A DNA stretch of 64,000 nt from Odontocerum albicorne (GCA_949825065.1 OX463845.1:25336728-25400727); one strand, 5' to 3'; positions 24,266 to 36,330 are shown, counted from the stretch's first letter. The notes: a model not told the origin generated them from the sequence alone. Program-made: numbers and translations.

Positions 24266-25114
24266 AAATATTGAAATATTAGGTGATTGTAAGGAAAGGA
24301 ACATGATGGTTGCGGTCATTAGACCACCTTATAATTATAATCTTTAAAAAAATGAAGATCACTAAATTTTTATGAACTTCATTGGTGTCCGTTATTAAAT
24401 TTCTATAATATTTCACCGGAAATACATATTTAAAAAAATGATGAATATGTTATATAAAATAGAAAGTTGGGAAGAATCAAGAAACTCTGTGTACCTTAGT
24501 TCTGTGAAACAAACTTTCTTTAGAGTTCCTGCAGATCCTTGGAGAGTGTCCTATTACCGGGCTACCCCCTGCGGGGATGAAAGGGTTCCGTTCCAGGTAG
24601 GAAACTATTTAACGGTGGCTAATGTGCTCTCTCAGAGCTTACTCTAGTGGGAAAATAGAAACTAGAGTTCAGATCAAACTAGTGGTATATTATTAAAATT
24701 TTGAAGCATAATGTTTTGGACAATTTCTATGTTTGAAAATGAATTGTTTTATAACAAGTTTAATTTTTATTCTTCTTGTGTTTTTTCTTGTGTACAGTAG
24801 TAGTTTTATACATTTGGAAAACAAATAATAAAGAGAGATTAACTTTGGTCTTTCTGAATAGAGATGGATTTATTTCCCTTAACTACTGAAAATTTCAAGA
24901 GTGGTTGAGGTTTTGTTATAAATCGAATACAAGTATTATTTTTTTATAGTAATATGTCTTTCGTTTCAAACATGTTTGCATAATTATTTGACAAGTATTT
25001 TTTTTCATTCCCATGATACTCTTCAATATGCATGAACTGGTGATTCCAATATAGTAAAGATAATAAGTAGGAGACAATTTTGTCTTTATACCCATTAATC
25101 GAGCTTTTGAATAA
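24266..25114. other. unassigned DNA
   Basis: Nothing recognisable apart from a GC-richer patch at 24540-24610 containing GGGCTACCCCCTGCGGGG. Confidence 0.45.
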
Positions 25115-25345
25115 TAAATCACTAGAGTATGCACGGAACTCGCGATTCGCAGGGGCAAGGCCAACATCACTCACCTGAGTATCAAGTCTAACAAGTGAGC
25201 AGCAAGTCTAACGCGCGTGAATATTTCTACCAGATAACTATTTTAAGAGACTGGCACACTTTTTTTCAGGTACCATCGAGAATCGAACCCGAAATCCCCA
25301 GATGGAAGTCAAGTATCTTCCTAACTAGGCTACGAATATCGTCAT
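25115..25345 (-). mobile_element. tRNA-derived SINE (SINE-B), copy 1
   Basis: On the minus strand the head has an A box, TAGCCTAGTTAG (near 25321-25332, 11 of 12), and a B box, GGTTCGATTC (near 25280-25289). The body and tail (lower coordinates) share CACTAGAGTATGCACGGAAC-like and CAACATCACTCAC blocks with the copy at 48915-49145. The copy is diverged and not flanked by an obvious duplication. Confidence 0.6.
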
Positions 25346-26093
25346 TCAGCTTGTCAATAGATTTGAATCCATTTTCTGTAAATAACTGTTTTTATGGCTT
25401 AAGCCCTTAAGCGTGTTCTCGATACATGTAAAAAGGAAAAACAATTAATCAAATGTTAAAATCAAACAGCTTTATCAACATTTTTTTAATGATTAATGAA
25501 AAGAATACCAAAAAAATATTTTCCTGAAATAATTCCCCACAGCAGAAGTTTTTATTATACTCCGAAACATTCTCAACGGTCCGATATTATACGAGTATGT
25601 TGGCTTTTTTTCGGAAATAATATTTTGTCAGTCTTGATAAAATTATTAATATTTTTAGATTAATATAAAACCTTGAGTATAGTAACAGACTGTGGGAAGC
25701 TAAAATAAATAGAACAAGGTTAAAAGAATTTCATCATTTTCCCTCCAATCATTAGACAATTATTTTTTAGTTTATTTTTCTGTTTTTTCTTGTAAAATTA
25801 TCAATTTTATTTGAAAAAAAATCCACATAAGCTTTTTAATAAGGAGGCTTTTTTATATCGAAGTCAATACTTTTCGCAGGTACTTAATTAAATGATTAAA
25901 TATTTTGTTTTGTCAGATGAAATGTTAATTTTTTTATGAAAACATCTCGTTATCAAAACCGTTTGAAGTAAAAGAAAACAGGACAAGATTAAAAGAAATA
26001 TTTTCTTTAAATTTCTCTCGCAGTGGTTCTATTTCAAACTTCCCGCTCTCTCTCCGAGTTTCGCTGAAGAATCGGCAAAGGCCTACCGGCATA
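25346..26093. other. unassigned AT-rich DNA
   Basis: No supported feature. The interval is extremely AT-rich. Confidence 0.5.
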
Positions 26094-26245
26094 ATGGCAA
26101 GGGGCAAACACTATCTCCAAGCCGTTGTCTCCATCAGTGCTGTCTGCTCTCTGTTTGCTGATGATATTCCCTGGGCAAACATGTGGGTGCACTGCAACCA
26201 TTGCATAATGCTACTGCATCTACAGGACCATTTAGTCTTATGAAT
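26094..26245 (+). CDS. codon-like patch starting at an ATG, unidentified
   Basis: From the ATG at 26094 a 49-codon frame begins MARGKHYLQAVVSISAVCSL, contains FADDIPWANMW and ends at a TAG near 26241. The basic start followed by a hydrophobic segment is signal-peptide-like. The 26030-26230 block is markedly GC-richer than its surroundings. No family was recognised, and the antisense strand also reads open in part. It may be a first exon or a repeat fragment. Confidence 0.2.
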
Positions 26246-26250
26246 GTACA

Positions 26251-26969
26251 CGTGATAAATCACGTTTTCAAGAGTTTTATATGGGACAGTGTTAAATGTA
26301 AGGACTTAATGTTGGTCAAAACTATAAAATTTAATGTGTAAATGAGTATCATTCAAAATAAATGGTAAAAATGAAACATGTACTTATTTTTCGTTTTGAA
26401 AAAAGGTAAACTAGAATGAATTAATTAGAAAGCTGTCAACAATAACAAAAACATTGCCAATAACCCCAAAAACACAATTTTCACTAAGTAAATTTTTCTT
26501 AATAAAACATGATATTTATTTCAGACATTTGTATAGCCTGAGGACGAGGATACAGGGGCTTGAAATATAGAAAAATATCGATCTGTGCAAATATATATTT
26601 TTTTATTTACTCAATACTCTAAATATTTTTATACGTAATAACAATAAACACAGATATTCGAAACCAGATTATAAATTAGATTAAGTAAAGCCTTTTTTGT
26701 TCTGAAAAAGTGTTTACCCAATATTTCAGGAATCGACTCATTCCTTGTGTATTGTTGATTCTTGAAAAACAAAAATAGTTACGTACTTTTAAGACTTGAA
26801 TGAATACGAGTATTGCTAAGGGAAACAAAAAAAAAAACAAAATAATATTAACCTGAAAAAGGAAATGGTATTCAAAATCAAAATTATTTTATGTACTAAT
26901 TTGTCTAGTACGAGAAGCAAGCAAATATATATTTAATTATTTTTTCAATATTGTTGAACAAACTATATG
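26251..26969. other. unassigned AT-rich DNA
   Basis: No supported feature. Confidence 0.5.
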
Positions 26970-27141
26970 TACAGTACCCGGTGGTAAGTAATACACATCG
27001 TTTGTAGAGCGTCGTCTCTGTCATTCATACACGTGTTCCGTCGCGATTTGTCAGTCGTTACCGGACTGGACTACTCAGCGCATCGTGCGACAGAGACGAC
27101 GCTCTACAAACGATGTGTATTACTTACCGCCGGGTACTGTA
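26970..27141. mobile_element. foldback MITE with TA target duplication and 51-bp TIRs
   Basis: TA at 26970-26971 and 27140-27141 enclose a 168-bp element. Its 51-bp arms (26972-27022 and 27089-27139) are inverted copies with a single T/C difference. The ends read CAGTACCCGG. TA duplication and a CAGT start place it with Tc1/mariner/pogo-type DNA transposons, most like pogo. The 66-bp centre has no coding capacity, so it is mobilised in trans. Arms 50/51 identical and intact target duplications indicate a young or recently active copy. A transcript would form a long double-stranded hairpin. Confidence 0.9.
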
Positions 27142-27639
27142 AATGATTGTTATTTTAGTTTTTGTATTGGAAGATTATTTTCGTTATACATATTTGAAAA
27201 AAACTTGTATGCCATATAATCTTATACACGTATATTGCTTATATCATATAACACCATCTTAAGTTACTGAAGCTGTTTATATTTAACCACGATTAAATTA
27301 ATACCCCAAAACTTTCCATTATTAGACGAAGTTCCAGATAAAGTCAGTCATAAAAATATATTTTACTGCATGTCGTTTCAGATAAGTGAAACTTAAAATA
27401 CTTGTCACTGCTTGTCATTTAATAACTGACCTTGAATAGAAAAACCCTTATTTTTCATACTTTTTCGTAAATAATGCCAACAAGTCTGTTACAACACAGA
27501 AAATAAAATATTTTTAGCTCTCACAAGTTAAAGATTTTTAACTTAATGAATATTTATTTTTACTAAAGATACTCGTACTTAAGGGTTCAAGTGAGCTAAC
27601 AAATATAAGAGTTTTGAAATTGAGTTACACACACCTATC
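27142..27639. other. unassigned AT-rich DNA
   Basis: No supported feature. Confidence 0.5.
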
Positions 27640-28340
27640 ACCCAATCTCCCTGTCAGAGTAGGCCGAGAGGATAGAGCTCTAGACTTCCCTACCTTGACA
27701 CACATCCTTAACTTCTTCTATATCCATACATCTTATCGTACATCTTCTATGATTTCTGACTTTCTACGTTTTCTTCTTTCAGAATATCATTCACTTGACA
27801 GAACCATATTCTCCTTGGTATTCCTTTCAAATGCCTTCCACTTACATTTGCACTATATATCTGTTTTGTTTTGTTATTCTTTCTTCACTCATTCGATCCA
27901 CATGCCCCAACCATCTCTGTGCGCTCTTCCTTATCTTACTCAACACATCAGTCTTAAGTTTACATTCATCCCTAATCACATATTTCTATATTCTGTCCTA
28001 CATTGTTGTTGTCATGTTACAACAGCATATATTTGGTCCCTCTATGTTTTTTCAGGTCCACGTTTTTCTCTAATACAAGAAAATTGGCACCAAAATCCTA
28101 TTATGAACTACCATCTTAGCAGCATTTGATACTGCCCTGTTCAAATGTATGTTTTAGTGCCTCATTTTCTTTGTTTCCTATCGCTATATGCCATTCGATA
28201 TCCTTGTTAACTCTTCCATCATCTGAGAAAATACTACCCAAATTTCACAACTTTCTCTAATGTTTCTATCGCCTATTCTATCAATATTACTTTGTATTTT
28301 GCAACATTAATTTTTCTCTTCACACCTCTCATATAATTTA
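27640..28340 (-). pseudogene. LINE relic (family X), RT C-terminal half
   Basis: Read on the minus strand, 28180-28260 carries the TTTGGGTAGTATTTTCTCAG and GATGGAAGAGTTAACAAGG blocks, matching the relics at 56240 and 61700. At 27890-27930 the minus strand encodes SAQRWLGHVDR, the WxGHV motif found after the RT domain of many LINEs. It ends near 27640 with the GACAGGGA motif. Frames are broken throughout. The apparent 171-codon plus-strand frame at 27614-28129 is the antisense of this relic. Confidence 0.7.
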
Positions 28341-30311
28341 CTTATCAAACATTATCTAGTTAAATTATTAAATGAACATTTTGGCCATATATATATTCTA
28401 TGTCGTTAAGTATTTAAACGATATATATTGTTTTTTCCTTGACTGTGAAGTTTAATCATTGACTCGTATATTCTCCAACTCTAGCTCCATATTTGCCTAA
28501 GTGGCAGAATATTTTGGGATTTCACACGTTACCTCTCTTTGATGTGGTTTTCTGAAATATGTTCCTACTTATGACAACCGATTAAGGCCTTTGCATTGAC
28601 GATAAAAATTGAGCATTTCTGTGGGTTGTTTATACACACGTTTCATACATTCTAAAATTAACCTGTATACTATTTATCACATTATATCGTAGGGTTTCTG
28701 GTACAAATTAGTAAATGCAAAATTTATAAATATGATTTTTTGTAATTTTCATCAAATTACTTGAATTGTAATTGATGTTTTAATTGCAAATACTATTTTC
28801 ACACAATCGAATAATACGTAAGTGCCTAGATGCATATTTATTGGAAGGAGTTTAAAATATTTTTTTAAATTTTTATTTGTGCCAGAGATTCGACGATATC
28901 ATATACCCTACAAAAATGTAAATTAGTAAAAGCCTGATGATAACACAGCTTTAAAGCGCCACTCGATAAAATCTATTAAACTCCAAGCAAGACTCAATCA
29001 ATTGTATCTCTATATTTAATTTTCAATAGAACTTTTTTGTATATTCTATCTCATTTTTCAATATGAATTAGTAATGTTTTTTTATTTAATATATATTCGC
29101 TCTTGATTTTAAGTCAATGAAGTATAATATGGTTCAGTCACGAAAGGCTCGTTAGCTTCTGTCATCTGTAAATCCATCCTCGAATCTTTGTTCTTTTGAC
29201 TCCTGGATTGCCAAGGCTGTTGTTAGCGGAACACTCGCGAGGCAAATGACGGCACTATCCAGTAATTGTGCCTCGTATTGACGATGATGTGGCTTGTTAA
29301 TACCGCGGCGAGGAACTCAAGTGGAGAGATAAAGAAAATTGAACAGATTCGTTTTTGGCTTTTTTGAAAAATACACAGAGGATAAGGGTGTTTGTTCAGT
29401 ATTTCATTAAATAATTTCACCAGTCGTTTAATTTGCTCACCTTTCAAATAAAAAAAAAACACGTTTATCAATTGCCGATAAAAAATAATATTTTTGTCAT
29501 CCTATTAGATTAAAAAGTAATGAACTTTGTATTTTACCAAAACTAACTGTCTTTTGCTTATTTATTAAGGACCCATGGGTTCCGGGTTCAATTCAAGATG
29601 GCTCCAGAACTGTTTATACTTAGAGGCCATTTTCTTTTGATATTTTTGTTATCTTGGCGTTAAGTTTAAGCTTTACACACATTTTTAAAGTGCTTTAGGG
29701 TATCCGGTGTTATGAAATAGCTCTATTTAACGTTCCCTTGGTATGATTCATCTACCTACGACGATTCTCCACCTTTCCTAACTTTGGACCTCTCCTGCCT
29801 TGCTTTTTATTGGTTTAGTTTCTTCGGTAATATTTCTCCAAATGATAACAAAATGAATGAACCGAATGACTGGAGCATGCGCATTAATGAAATAATGAAA
29901 TTTCTTCAACAGCAAGTTTGATGGAAGAATAGGAGTTGGATAATTTCAAATACCAATATTTGTGATCCATATCATACATAATGTGTGTCTTAATTAAAAA
30001 ATAAAACAAACAAACAAATACACCATCAATCGTTTCATCATTTTAATAAAATCCCTTTCAATAATTATGGAATTCATAAGAAAGTTATTTATATAAAATC
30101 TTATTGGACAATATACAATACAATATATCACGTGGAAACCAAATAATTGTTATGGAATATTTCAAGTTAAAAGGGATTTACATTATTGTTGTAGAATAAA
30201 CATTATGCAATATAAAAAATAAAAAAAACAAGCATTAAAAAAAAAAAACAAATACAAATGAAACAAGGTCATCCATCATTTTGAAAATTAAATAAAATTT
30301 TTAGTTTTCAC
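28341..30311. other. unassigned DNA
   Basis: No supported gene. A GC-richer patch at 29140-29330 and a B-box-like GGGTTCAATTC near 29586, without a matching A box, were noted but not called. Confidence 0.45.
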
Positions 30312-30494
30312 TCAATTTCCGCGACGATTCAGTTGACTAGTTAACGCGCACTCTTCAGTCTTCAGCCGCTTTTCCTCAAAGGGATGAAGGATTTTTTCAT
30401 TTTGATAGAACTCCGCGGGGATAAAAGCCATGTCTTCAAGTTGCCCGTGACGCAGGATGAAGAGAGCATCTTGCCAGGCTTCAAAGGAAGCGCT
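30312..30494 (-). CDS. candidate terminal exon, unidentified
   Basis: The minus strand has a 60-codon frame ending at a TGA at 30312-30314. It begins just after a pyrimidine-rich stretch ending in AG (near 30495), like a splice acceptor. The residues are balanced and hydrophilic (SFEAWQDALFILRHGQLEDM, then FIPAEFYQNEKILHPFEEKR), with G/C at many third positions, in contrast to the AT-rich surroundings. The frame is also open further upstream. I do not recognise the protein, and no minus-strand AATAAA was seen close downstream. It may be a last exon of a host gene, a processed fragment or a repeat. Plus-strand frames over the same bases are taken as shadows. Confidence 0.35.
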   Translation of the reverse strand, partial: SASFEAWQDALFILRHGQLEDMAFIPAEFYQNEKILHPFEEKRLKTEECALTSQLNRRGN

Positions 30495-30499
30495 CTTCG

Positions 30500-32723
30500 G
30501 AGACAACACAAGGAGAAATCTTTTAGAAATGTATTGCTTTCGGAATTGGCCATCGGCTTCTTTGTGGTTTTATTATTTTTTGACGTGTTTTTGAAATTCC
30601 TTTCTAATACGAAAAAAAGGTAATGAACAATAAATAATAATTGTTTCTCTTTTTCATAACAAAATATTTTCTTAAAATGCACGCTGCCTTTTTCTTTGAT
30701 TATCCAAATAGATGCATTTGGTTAAAGTAGGAGAGGGAGAAAAAAATACTTAATCTGCTCCACGAAGAACTATTTTGTTCTCAAGAGAAAAAAAATTAAA
30801 TATCAAAGTATGACTTAGGAACCAAATTTTAAAACCTCAATTCTAAAATTACCCATAATGTTAATTTAAAAATACTACTGATGTTTTGGCATAAAATTTG
30901 CCTGAATTTTTTTCTTTTCTTATCAAAATGGCGGTTATTTTGACAGTTTACTATATTAATTTGTAATCATGCTTATTTTCTCAAATATTTTTTGTAAATT
31001 TGTTTTTATGTGTTACCTATTATGAATCGAAATATTTTTTACGTGTGCAATCACTATTATGAATGTTATGAATCGAAATATTTTTTACGTGTGCAATTAC
31101 TATTACGAGTAGATTGGACTATACCTAGAATTGTATAATATAACATTTAAGTTTACTTGGAAGTAATGTTAAAAATATTAATTTATATTTGAAATTGGTT
31201 GTAAATGTAAAGGTTCTCTAGACTTTTCAAATGTCCTATATTTTGTATCTAAATTATTATTTACTTTGAACTTGTATTTCTTTTAAACCGAATTTCGTAA
31301 AACTAGTTTTTGCCCACTTCATGAGCCCACTTCGTCACAGGCCTTGCCCAATGAAACATTTTTCTATATCCACCAAATGCTGGGCATTGTTTTATACCAT
31401 ACTTGCACTAAAATATTCGGCTTTTCAATAAAACGGTGTACATTTTAAATAGTGCATGGAGGATAATAAAAATAAAAAGTATCTAATATAGTCTCAGGTC
31501 ATCAGCATTTTGTTCGATCTGCGTTGCAATATATTTTTTTCCAGATATTACTTTAGAGAACATATGTATATACAGTAAGTATTTAACGAAAATTAGTCTC
31601 AATTCTCATCACTAGAGCGGGGAAAATTAGCCTCGTTGAATATTTAAGATGTCGAATTAGAGTTGAAATAATCCCCCAATTCAGTTAAAATAATTATTCG
31701 TCGGCAAATTATAAGTTCGTCGTAGGCGAGGCGAGCATTTATCATTCCGGGCAATTACTCTACTCCAAGTCCTGAGTCCTGACCGTAAAGTTGGGATAAT
31801 CGGGTTAGCTAAATTGTTAGGCGGCACTAGTCATTGCTGTTCGTCACAGGCGCTTGATGGGGCATATTCGATATTTAACACTATCTTTTTGGGGTCGCTC
31901 AACATAAATTTTTCTTTATCGTTCCTCCAATAATAAAACATCATGATCACCATGGACGTAAACCATTCTCCCCTAGCGTAAACGATCTTTTGCCCTGTCT
32001 AGCACCTTCTAAAATATCCATTACGGTGTTTTTTTTCCTGGTAATTCACCATCACTCAAGTGTCGTAAGTCTCATAAGATTCTTCTTCTAAGACACGTCC
32101 CATAATCCAATCTGGAGCTTTCAACAATCAATTGATTGGTTTTACTAGTAGCCCGTGGAATGTACAATAGCTATAAATATTTTTTTTATCGCACGCCTTG
32201 ATTATTCAGGCCAACGTATGAATATGATTATAATATATAAGGACATAATTTTAACAAATAATAAATATGATAAATCAATTAAAGACTCTTTAGCAGTATC
32301 AACTTAACTGCGTTCACTGAGATGTTTTTGATTTGAATAAGGGTCTACTAAATTGTAAATCGGACCAAGATTCAAATTACTGATAAATTTTAAAGGTAAA
32401 CCTTTTTTTCAAACCTGAGACAACACTGTCGTTGGCTCCATTAATGTGACAATGGAGTAGGTACGAAATTCACTGATTGGCATCATGCTGCTGGCAGTTA
32501 TACTATTGCACGCTTCTAGCGCCCTGTTACCCGATATACGCTCTAGACTTAACATTTTTTACTATCTATTGAGAATCTAAACCGAAACCTCACGATGGAA
32601 GATAAGCGTCTTAGTGATAGAGGTCGTCAATTGACCTCTTATATGAATCAATAAAAAAAAATTTAAAAAATATTCAATAAATATTAGGTCGTTGAGAGTT
32701 TGTCTTACCGTTTAACTTATAAA
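30500..32723. other. unassigned AT-rich DNA with one short duplication
   Basis: TATGAATCGAAATATTTTTT begins at 31021 and again at 31067, a 46-base-offset direct duplication extending to about 31104. GC-richer patches at 31720-31870 and 32440-32560 are unexplained. Just before the mariner, 32690-32712 reads TATTAGGTCGTTGAGAG, which resembles a mariner end and could be a relic of a second copy. No gene is supported. Confidence 0.45.
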
Positions 32724-34014
32724 TATTGGGTCCTTACATGTGAAATTGGCGTTTTGCCGTACTGGCAACTTTGATCTCAAATATCTTCTCTTTGGTTAGG
32801 AATTTCAAATTCAAATTTAAACAGCTATTTACTCAAGTATTTGTGTTTCGAAAATTATAATTCATTTGTTTTTTCCTCAATTGTTTTTTTTCTTTGCGTC
32901 ACTCAGTTTACAAAATGGAAAACTTGAAATATCGCGTTATTTACGAGTACGAGTTCCACCGTGGCACCAGTGCTGCAGAAACGGCTCGAAGGATTAATGA
33001 TGTGTATGGCGACGGTGCCGCAAAAGAAAACACAGTGCGTTTTTGGTTCCAACGTTTTCGTTCTGGAAATTTCGACCTGCAGAAAAAGCCCCGTGGACGG
33101 CCGGAGACCAAAGTTGATAATGAAGAATTGAAGGCTATTGTGGAAGCGGATCCATCGCAAACCACGTCCGAGTTAGCTGCAGGCTGCGGTGTTAGTGATA
33201 AAACTGTTTTAATCCACTTGAAGCAAATTGGGAAGGTGAAAAAGCTTGAAAGGTGGGTACCTCACGAATTGAGTGAAGCAAATCAACAAACGCGCGTTGA
33301 CTGCTGCGTTGCATTACTCAACCGGCACAATAATGAAGGGATTTTGAATCGAATCATTACCTGTGATGAAAAGTGGATCCTGTATGATAATCGGAAGCGC
33401 TCATCGCAATGGCTGAACCCTGCCGAACCAGCCAAACCATGCCCCAAGCGAAAATTGACTCCAAAAAAGTTACTTGTGAGCGTTTGGTGGACTAGTGCTG
33501 GTGTCGTTCACTACAGCTTTCTTAAATCTGGCCAGACGATTACGGCAGATGTCTATTGTCAGCAACTGCAAACCATGATGGAAAAGCTAGCTGCTAAACA
33601 ACCGAGGCTGGTTAATCGCTCTAGGCCACTGCTGCTTCATGATAACGCTAGACCACACACTGCACAACAGACGGCTACCAAATTAGAAGAGCTTCAATTG
33701 GAATGTCTAAGACATCCACCGTACTCTCCGGACCTTGCCCCAACAGATTACTATTTTTTTCGAAATTTGGATAACTTCTTGCAAGGGAAAAAATTCAACT
33801 CCGATGGGGCAGTCCAAACCGACTTCAAAGATTTTATTGATTCCCGTCCGAATGGTTTTTTTAGTAAAGGGATCGATGAACTACCTATGAGATGGCAAAA
33901 GTGCATAGATAGCAATGGTACATACTTTGATTAAATAAATATATTATATTAAAAAAAAATCAACTTTATGTTCCTCCCAAACAAAACGCCGGTTTCATAT
34001 GTGGGGACCTAATA
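32724..34014 (+). mobile_element. mariner transposon, near-complete
   Basis: TA at 32724-32725 and 34013-34014 enclose a 1,287-bp element. Its 31-bp terminal inverted repeats (32726-32756 and 33982-34012) share the pattern TTRGGTCCYYACATRTGAAA followed by YYGGCGTTTTG. They agree at 25 of 31 positions and all six differences are transitions. The length is typical of mariner. The interior holds one uninterrupted transposase frame. The intact frame and TA borders suggest a fairly young insertion, but the mismatched ends show that some decay has begun, or that the ends are naturally asymmetric. Confidence 0.95.
32915..33934 (+). CDS. mariner transposase (DD34D), intact
   Basis: The 339-residue enzyme binds the element's inverted repeats in the nucleus and cuts and pastes it at TA. 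The N-terminal ~110 residues form the paired helix-turn-helix DNA-binding region, joined by the linker motif WVPHEL (residues 114-119). The catalytic triad is Asp151 (in TCDEKW), Asp243 (in HDNARPH) and Asp278 (in YSPDLAPTDYYFF). The last two are separated by 34 residues, which defines mariner proper. The C-terminus ends GTYFD, as in full-length relatives. The ATG at 32915 is chosen because it gives the family N-terminus; an in-frame extension to 32894 has no ATG. The sequence resembles the cecropia-subfamily type that includes the SETMAR/Hsmar1 transposase. No stop or frameshift is present, so activity is possible but unproven. Confidence 0.95.
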   Translation: MENLKYRVIYEYEFHRGTSAAETARRINDVYGDGAAKENTVRFWFQRFRSGNFDLQKKPRGRPETKVDNEELKAIVEADPSQTTSELAAGCGVSDKTVLIHLKQIGKVKKLERWVPHELSEANQQTRVDCCVALLNRHNNEGILNRIITCDEKWILYDNRKRSSQWLNPAEPAKPCPKRKLTPKKLLVSVWWTSAGVVHYSFLKSGQTITADVYCQQLQTMMEKLAAKQPRLVNRSRPLLLHDNARPHTAQQTATKLEELQLECLRHPPYSPDLAPTDYYFFRNLDNFLQGKKFNSDGAVQTDFKDFIDSRPNGFFSKGIDELPMRWQKCIDSNGTYFD

Positions 34015-34829
34015 TATTAAAATGGACAGATTTTCTTATTTATTAATTAAACGGTAGGATAACGTTCCTTTAATCAAAGCTCTAATATTGTAAGAAAAAA
34101 TGCATTTTATACTAGTAAAATAGTAGAACTCTTTCAGCAAAATCTAAGTTTTTGTAAGGATCATAAATGGATCGATCACGTTTTTTAATATGTCAGCATT
34201 GTCAATTCGGATTTCATAATTTGGTGCCTCTCAATACATTGAGAAAAATAATAGTTTAGTTTAACCAAATTATGAAAAAAATAATAGCTTAAGAGCTATT
34301 GAAATTATTTAAAGTAAAATAGAATTTAAACATTCATACCGGAGGAGGTTCTATAGTTTCCATTAGAATTATCATTGTCAGGTATATACAAAATATTCAA
34401 ACATCTTAGTATGAAAATAGAATCAATGTTCAAGCAACCTCCTGAAGATCGAGACGGTTGATTTTCGTATATGTATTAAACGAAATGTATTACTAATGTT
34501 TACAGTGAAATGTGATTTTGCAAACAAATTTATGTGTATAGGATCTTAGCAAATATCCATTTCCCTCGTTTCAGTATTTAGGTTCAGGGCCGGCACTGCG
34601 AAAGATTCAATATTTGTATCTCACAAAGGAGGAGAATTTACAAGGGTGTCGCGCCCTTTTCCATTTACTCAACGTTTTACTGTTAGTTGAGATAACGATT
34701 TTTAATTATGAAAAAACTAGATCCGATATGTCATAAAGTCTAAGATATATTGATGTGTGTACTAATAGTTTGTTATAAGAGTTTTATTGGTTAATAGTGA
34801 GAAATGGACGAAACAGTCACATCATTTCA
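34015..34829. other. unassigned DNA
   Basis: Nothing recognisable except a GC-richer patch at 34570-34680. Confidence 0.45.
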
Positions 34830-35035
34830 CTAACTGTCCCACCATCCTCTCTTATCTCACCGAAAATATCCAGCGCCTTTTCGGTATGCGGTATGCTCAA
34901 GCAGAAATTATTTGTAGGCTTTATCATTTCCTCGCTCTTTTTTAACGTCGCCCATTACTTTCCATGCTGAGAGACTCTGGAATCAATTACCATCCAATGT
35001 TAGATTGCCACAGTCATTGGCATGATTTAAAAAGT
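34830..35035 (+). pseudogene. CR1/Jockey-like LINE ORF2 C-terminal remnant
   Basis: From 34963 one frame reads AERLWNQLPSNVRLPQSLA, then a TGA, then FKK. This is the RLWN-LP-x-R...FK motif that ends many CR1- and Jockey-clade ORF2 proteins. The upstream part is open in pieces and may belong to the same copy. The in-frame TGA shows that it is dead. Confidence 0.5.
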
Positions 35036-35039
35036 GACT

Positions 35040-36330
35040 ATAGTTCTTTTCAAGTCAGTAATGAAACGTACTTCATAACAATCCTTTAATGAATGATACG
35101 ATTATTGATGATTTTTTACAAGTTTCATTTGAATAATTTTTGCGATTTTTTATTCAGCGTTATAATACTAAACATCATCGATTTAATGCATCGCATATAT
35201 ACATAACTGTGTTGACATTTTTTAAATTGGTGCTATTTTATATTTTGTGTAGTAAATGCTTCTATGGTTTGTAAAGGGCATTGGAATGTTGTATATCTTT
35301 TCAATAAATAAATATAAAGTTCCACAGAATAGAGCATTATTTTTTTATTTCTACTAAGGCGTGATTCACCCTAACATTAGTCCTGCCTGAGTATACACAA
35401 AGCTCCTTAGCATTTAACTTCAAAGTCCAAGCTTTCTAAACAAGCCTTGTTAGCTGTGAGACAGTACCGCTATAAGGCTGTGTGCCTGTCACAGGAGCGA
35501 ATAGCGATGTTACTCTTTGTCTCTGATGTGTATTGCTGCGACTGAAAGGAATATCGCGTCTTCCCTTAGTAAAATGCTTTGTTACTCTTAATTAAACACC
35601 GAGCTTTTAACTTGAGAATGATACATCAAAGTTTAAATTTTATATTTACTATTTTTCACAAAAAAAAGTTAATCAATTCAACCACTTTTTGTTCGTTAAC
35701 AGCGAATATGAATATAAATGAACGTCAATTTTATATAAGAAAAGTTTAATACCGAATTATTCGTTGCAAGGGAGGTTAATTTTATATCGTGTAACGTTTG
35801 ACAACAAATTAAAATTTACTTTAGAGAATATTCTTCATATGGACTAACGGTATATGTTAATTTGAGAGGATCCCTGATAATGTGAGAACAACCTGTATCA
35901 ATACAATTAAATAACCCGTTTTTCGTACACTATGTATACATACAATAACTTGATTGTAAATAAATTAATGGAATAAAGGAATAAGCAAACAATAATAACA
36001 CAATTTGGGTTAAACTGTTTAGATCATAAGAGATAAATATTTTGTAAGTGCATTATTAACGATCGTTTAACCAGTGCCTTCGAATCTGCCAAATTTATAA
36101 TTTTTTTCTACCAATATATTCCTAAATATTTTGGAAGCAAAATGCGTGTCCATAATAATTACCTTCATATTTGTCATATCATGCTTTCCCACGTCAAAAA
36201 AGGGTGGACTACTGCACAGTCCAGACGATATCTCAACGAACTTTTGGGTGAAGGATCGATCGGTAAAAATCAAGCTCAAAAATGATTCAATCGTTTCAAA
36301 TCCAGCAAAATAAACGTAAAATATAAAATG
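35040..36330. other. unassigned DNA up to the satellite edge
   Basis: No supported gene. The 35350-35570 patch is GC-richer and unexplained. Confidence 0.45.

Noticed and set aside
27614..28129. 171-codon plus-strand open frame
   Set aside because: It is the antisense of a LINE relic that carries RWLGHV on the minus strand.
29575..29600. B-box-like GGGTTCAATTC
   Set aside because: There is no A box at a suitable distance upstream and no shared SINE body.
32903..33165. Minus-strand open frames opposite the mariner gene
   Set aside because: They are shadows of the transposase N-terminus.
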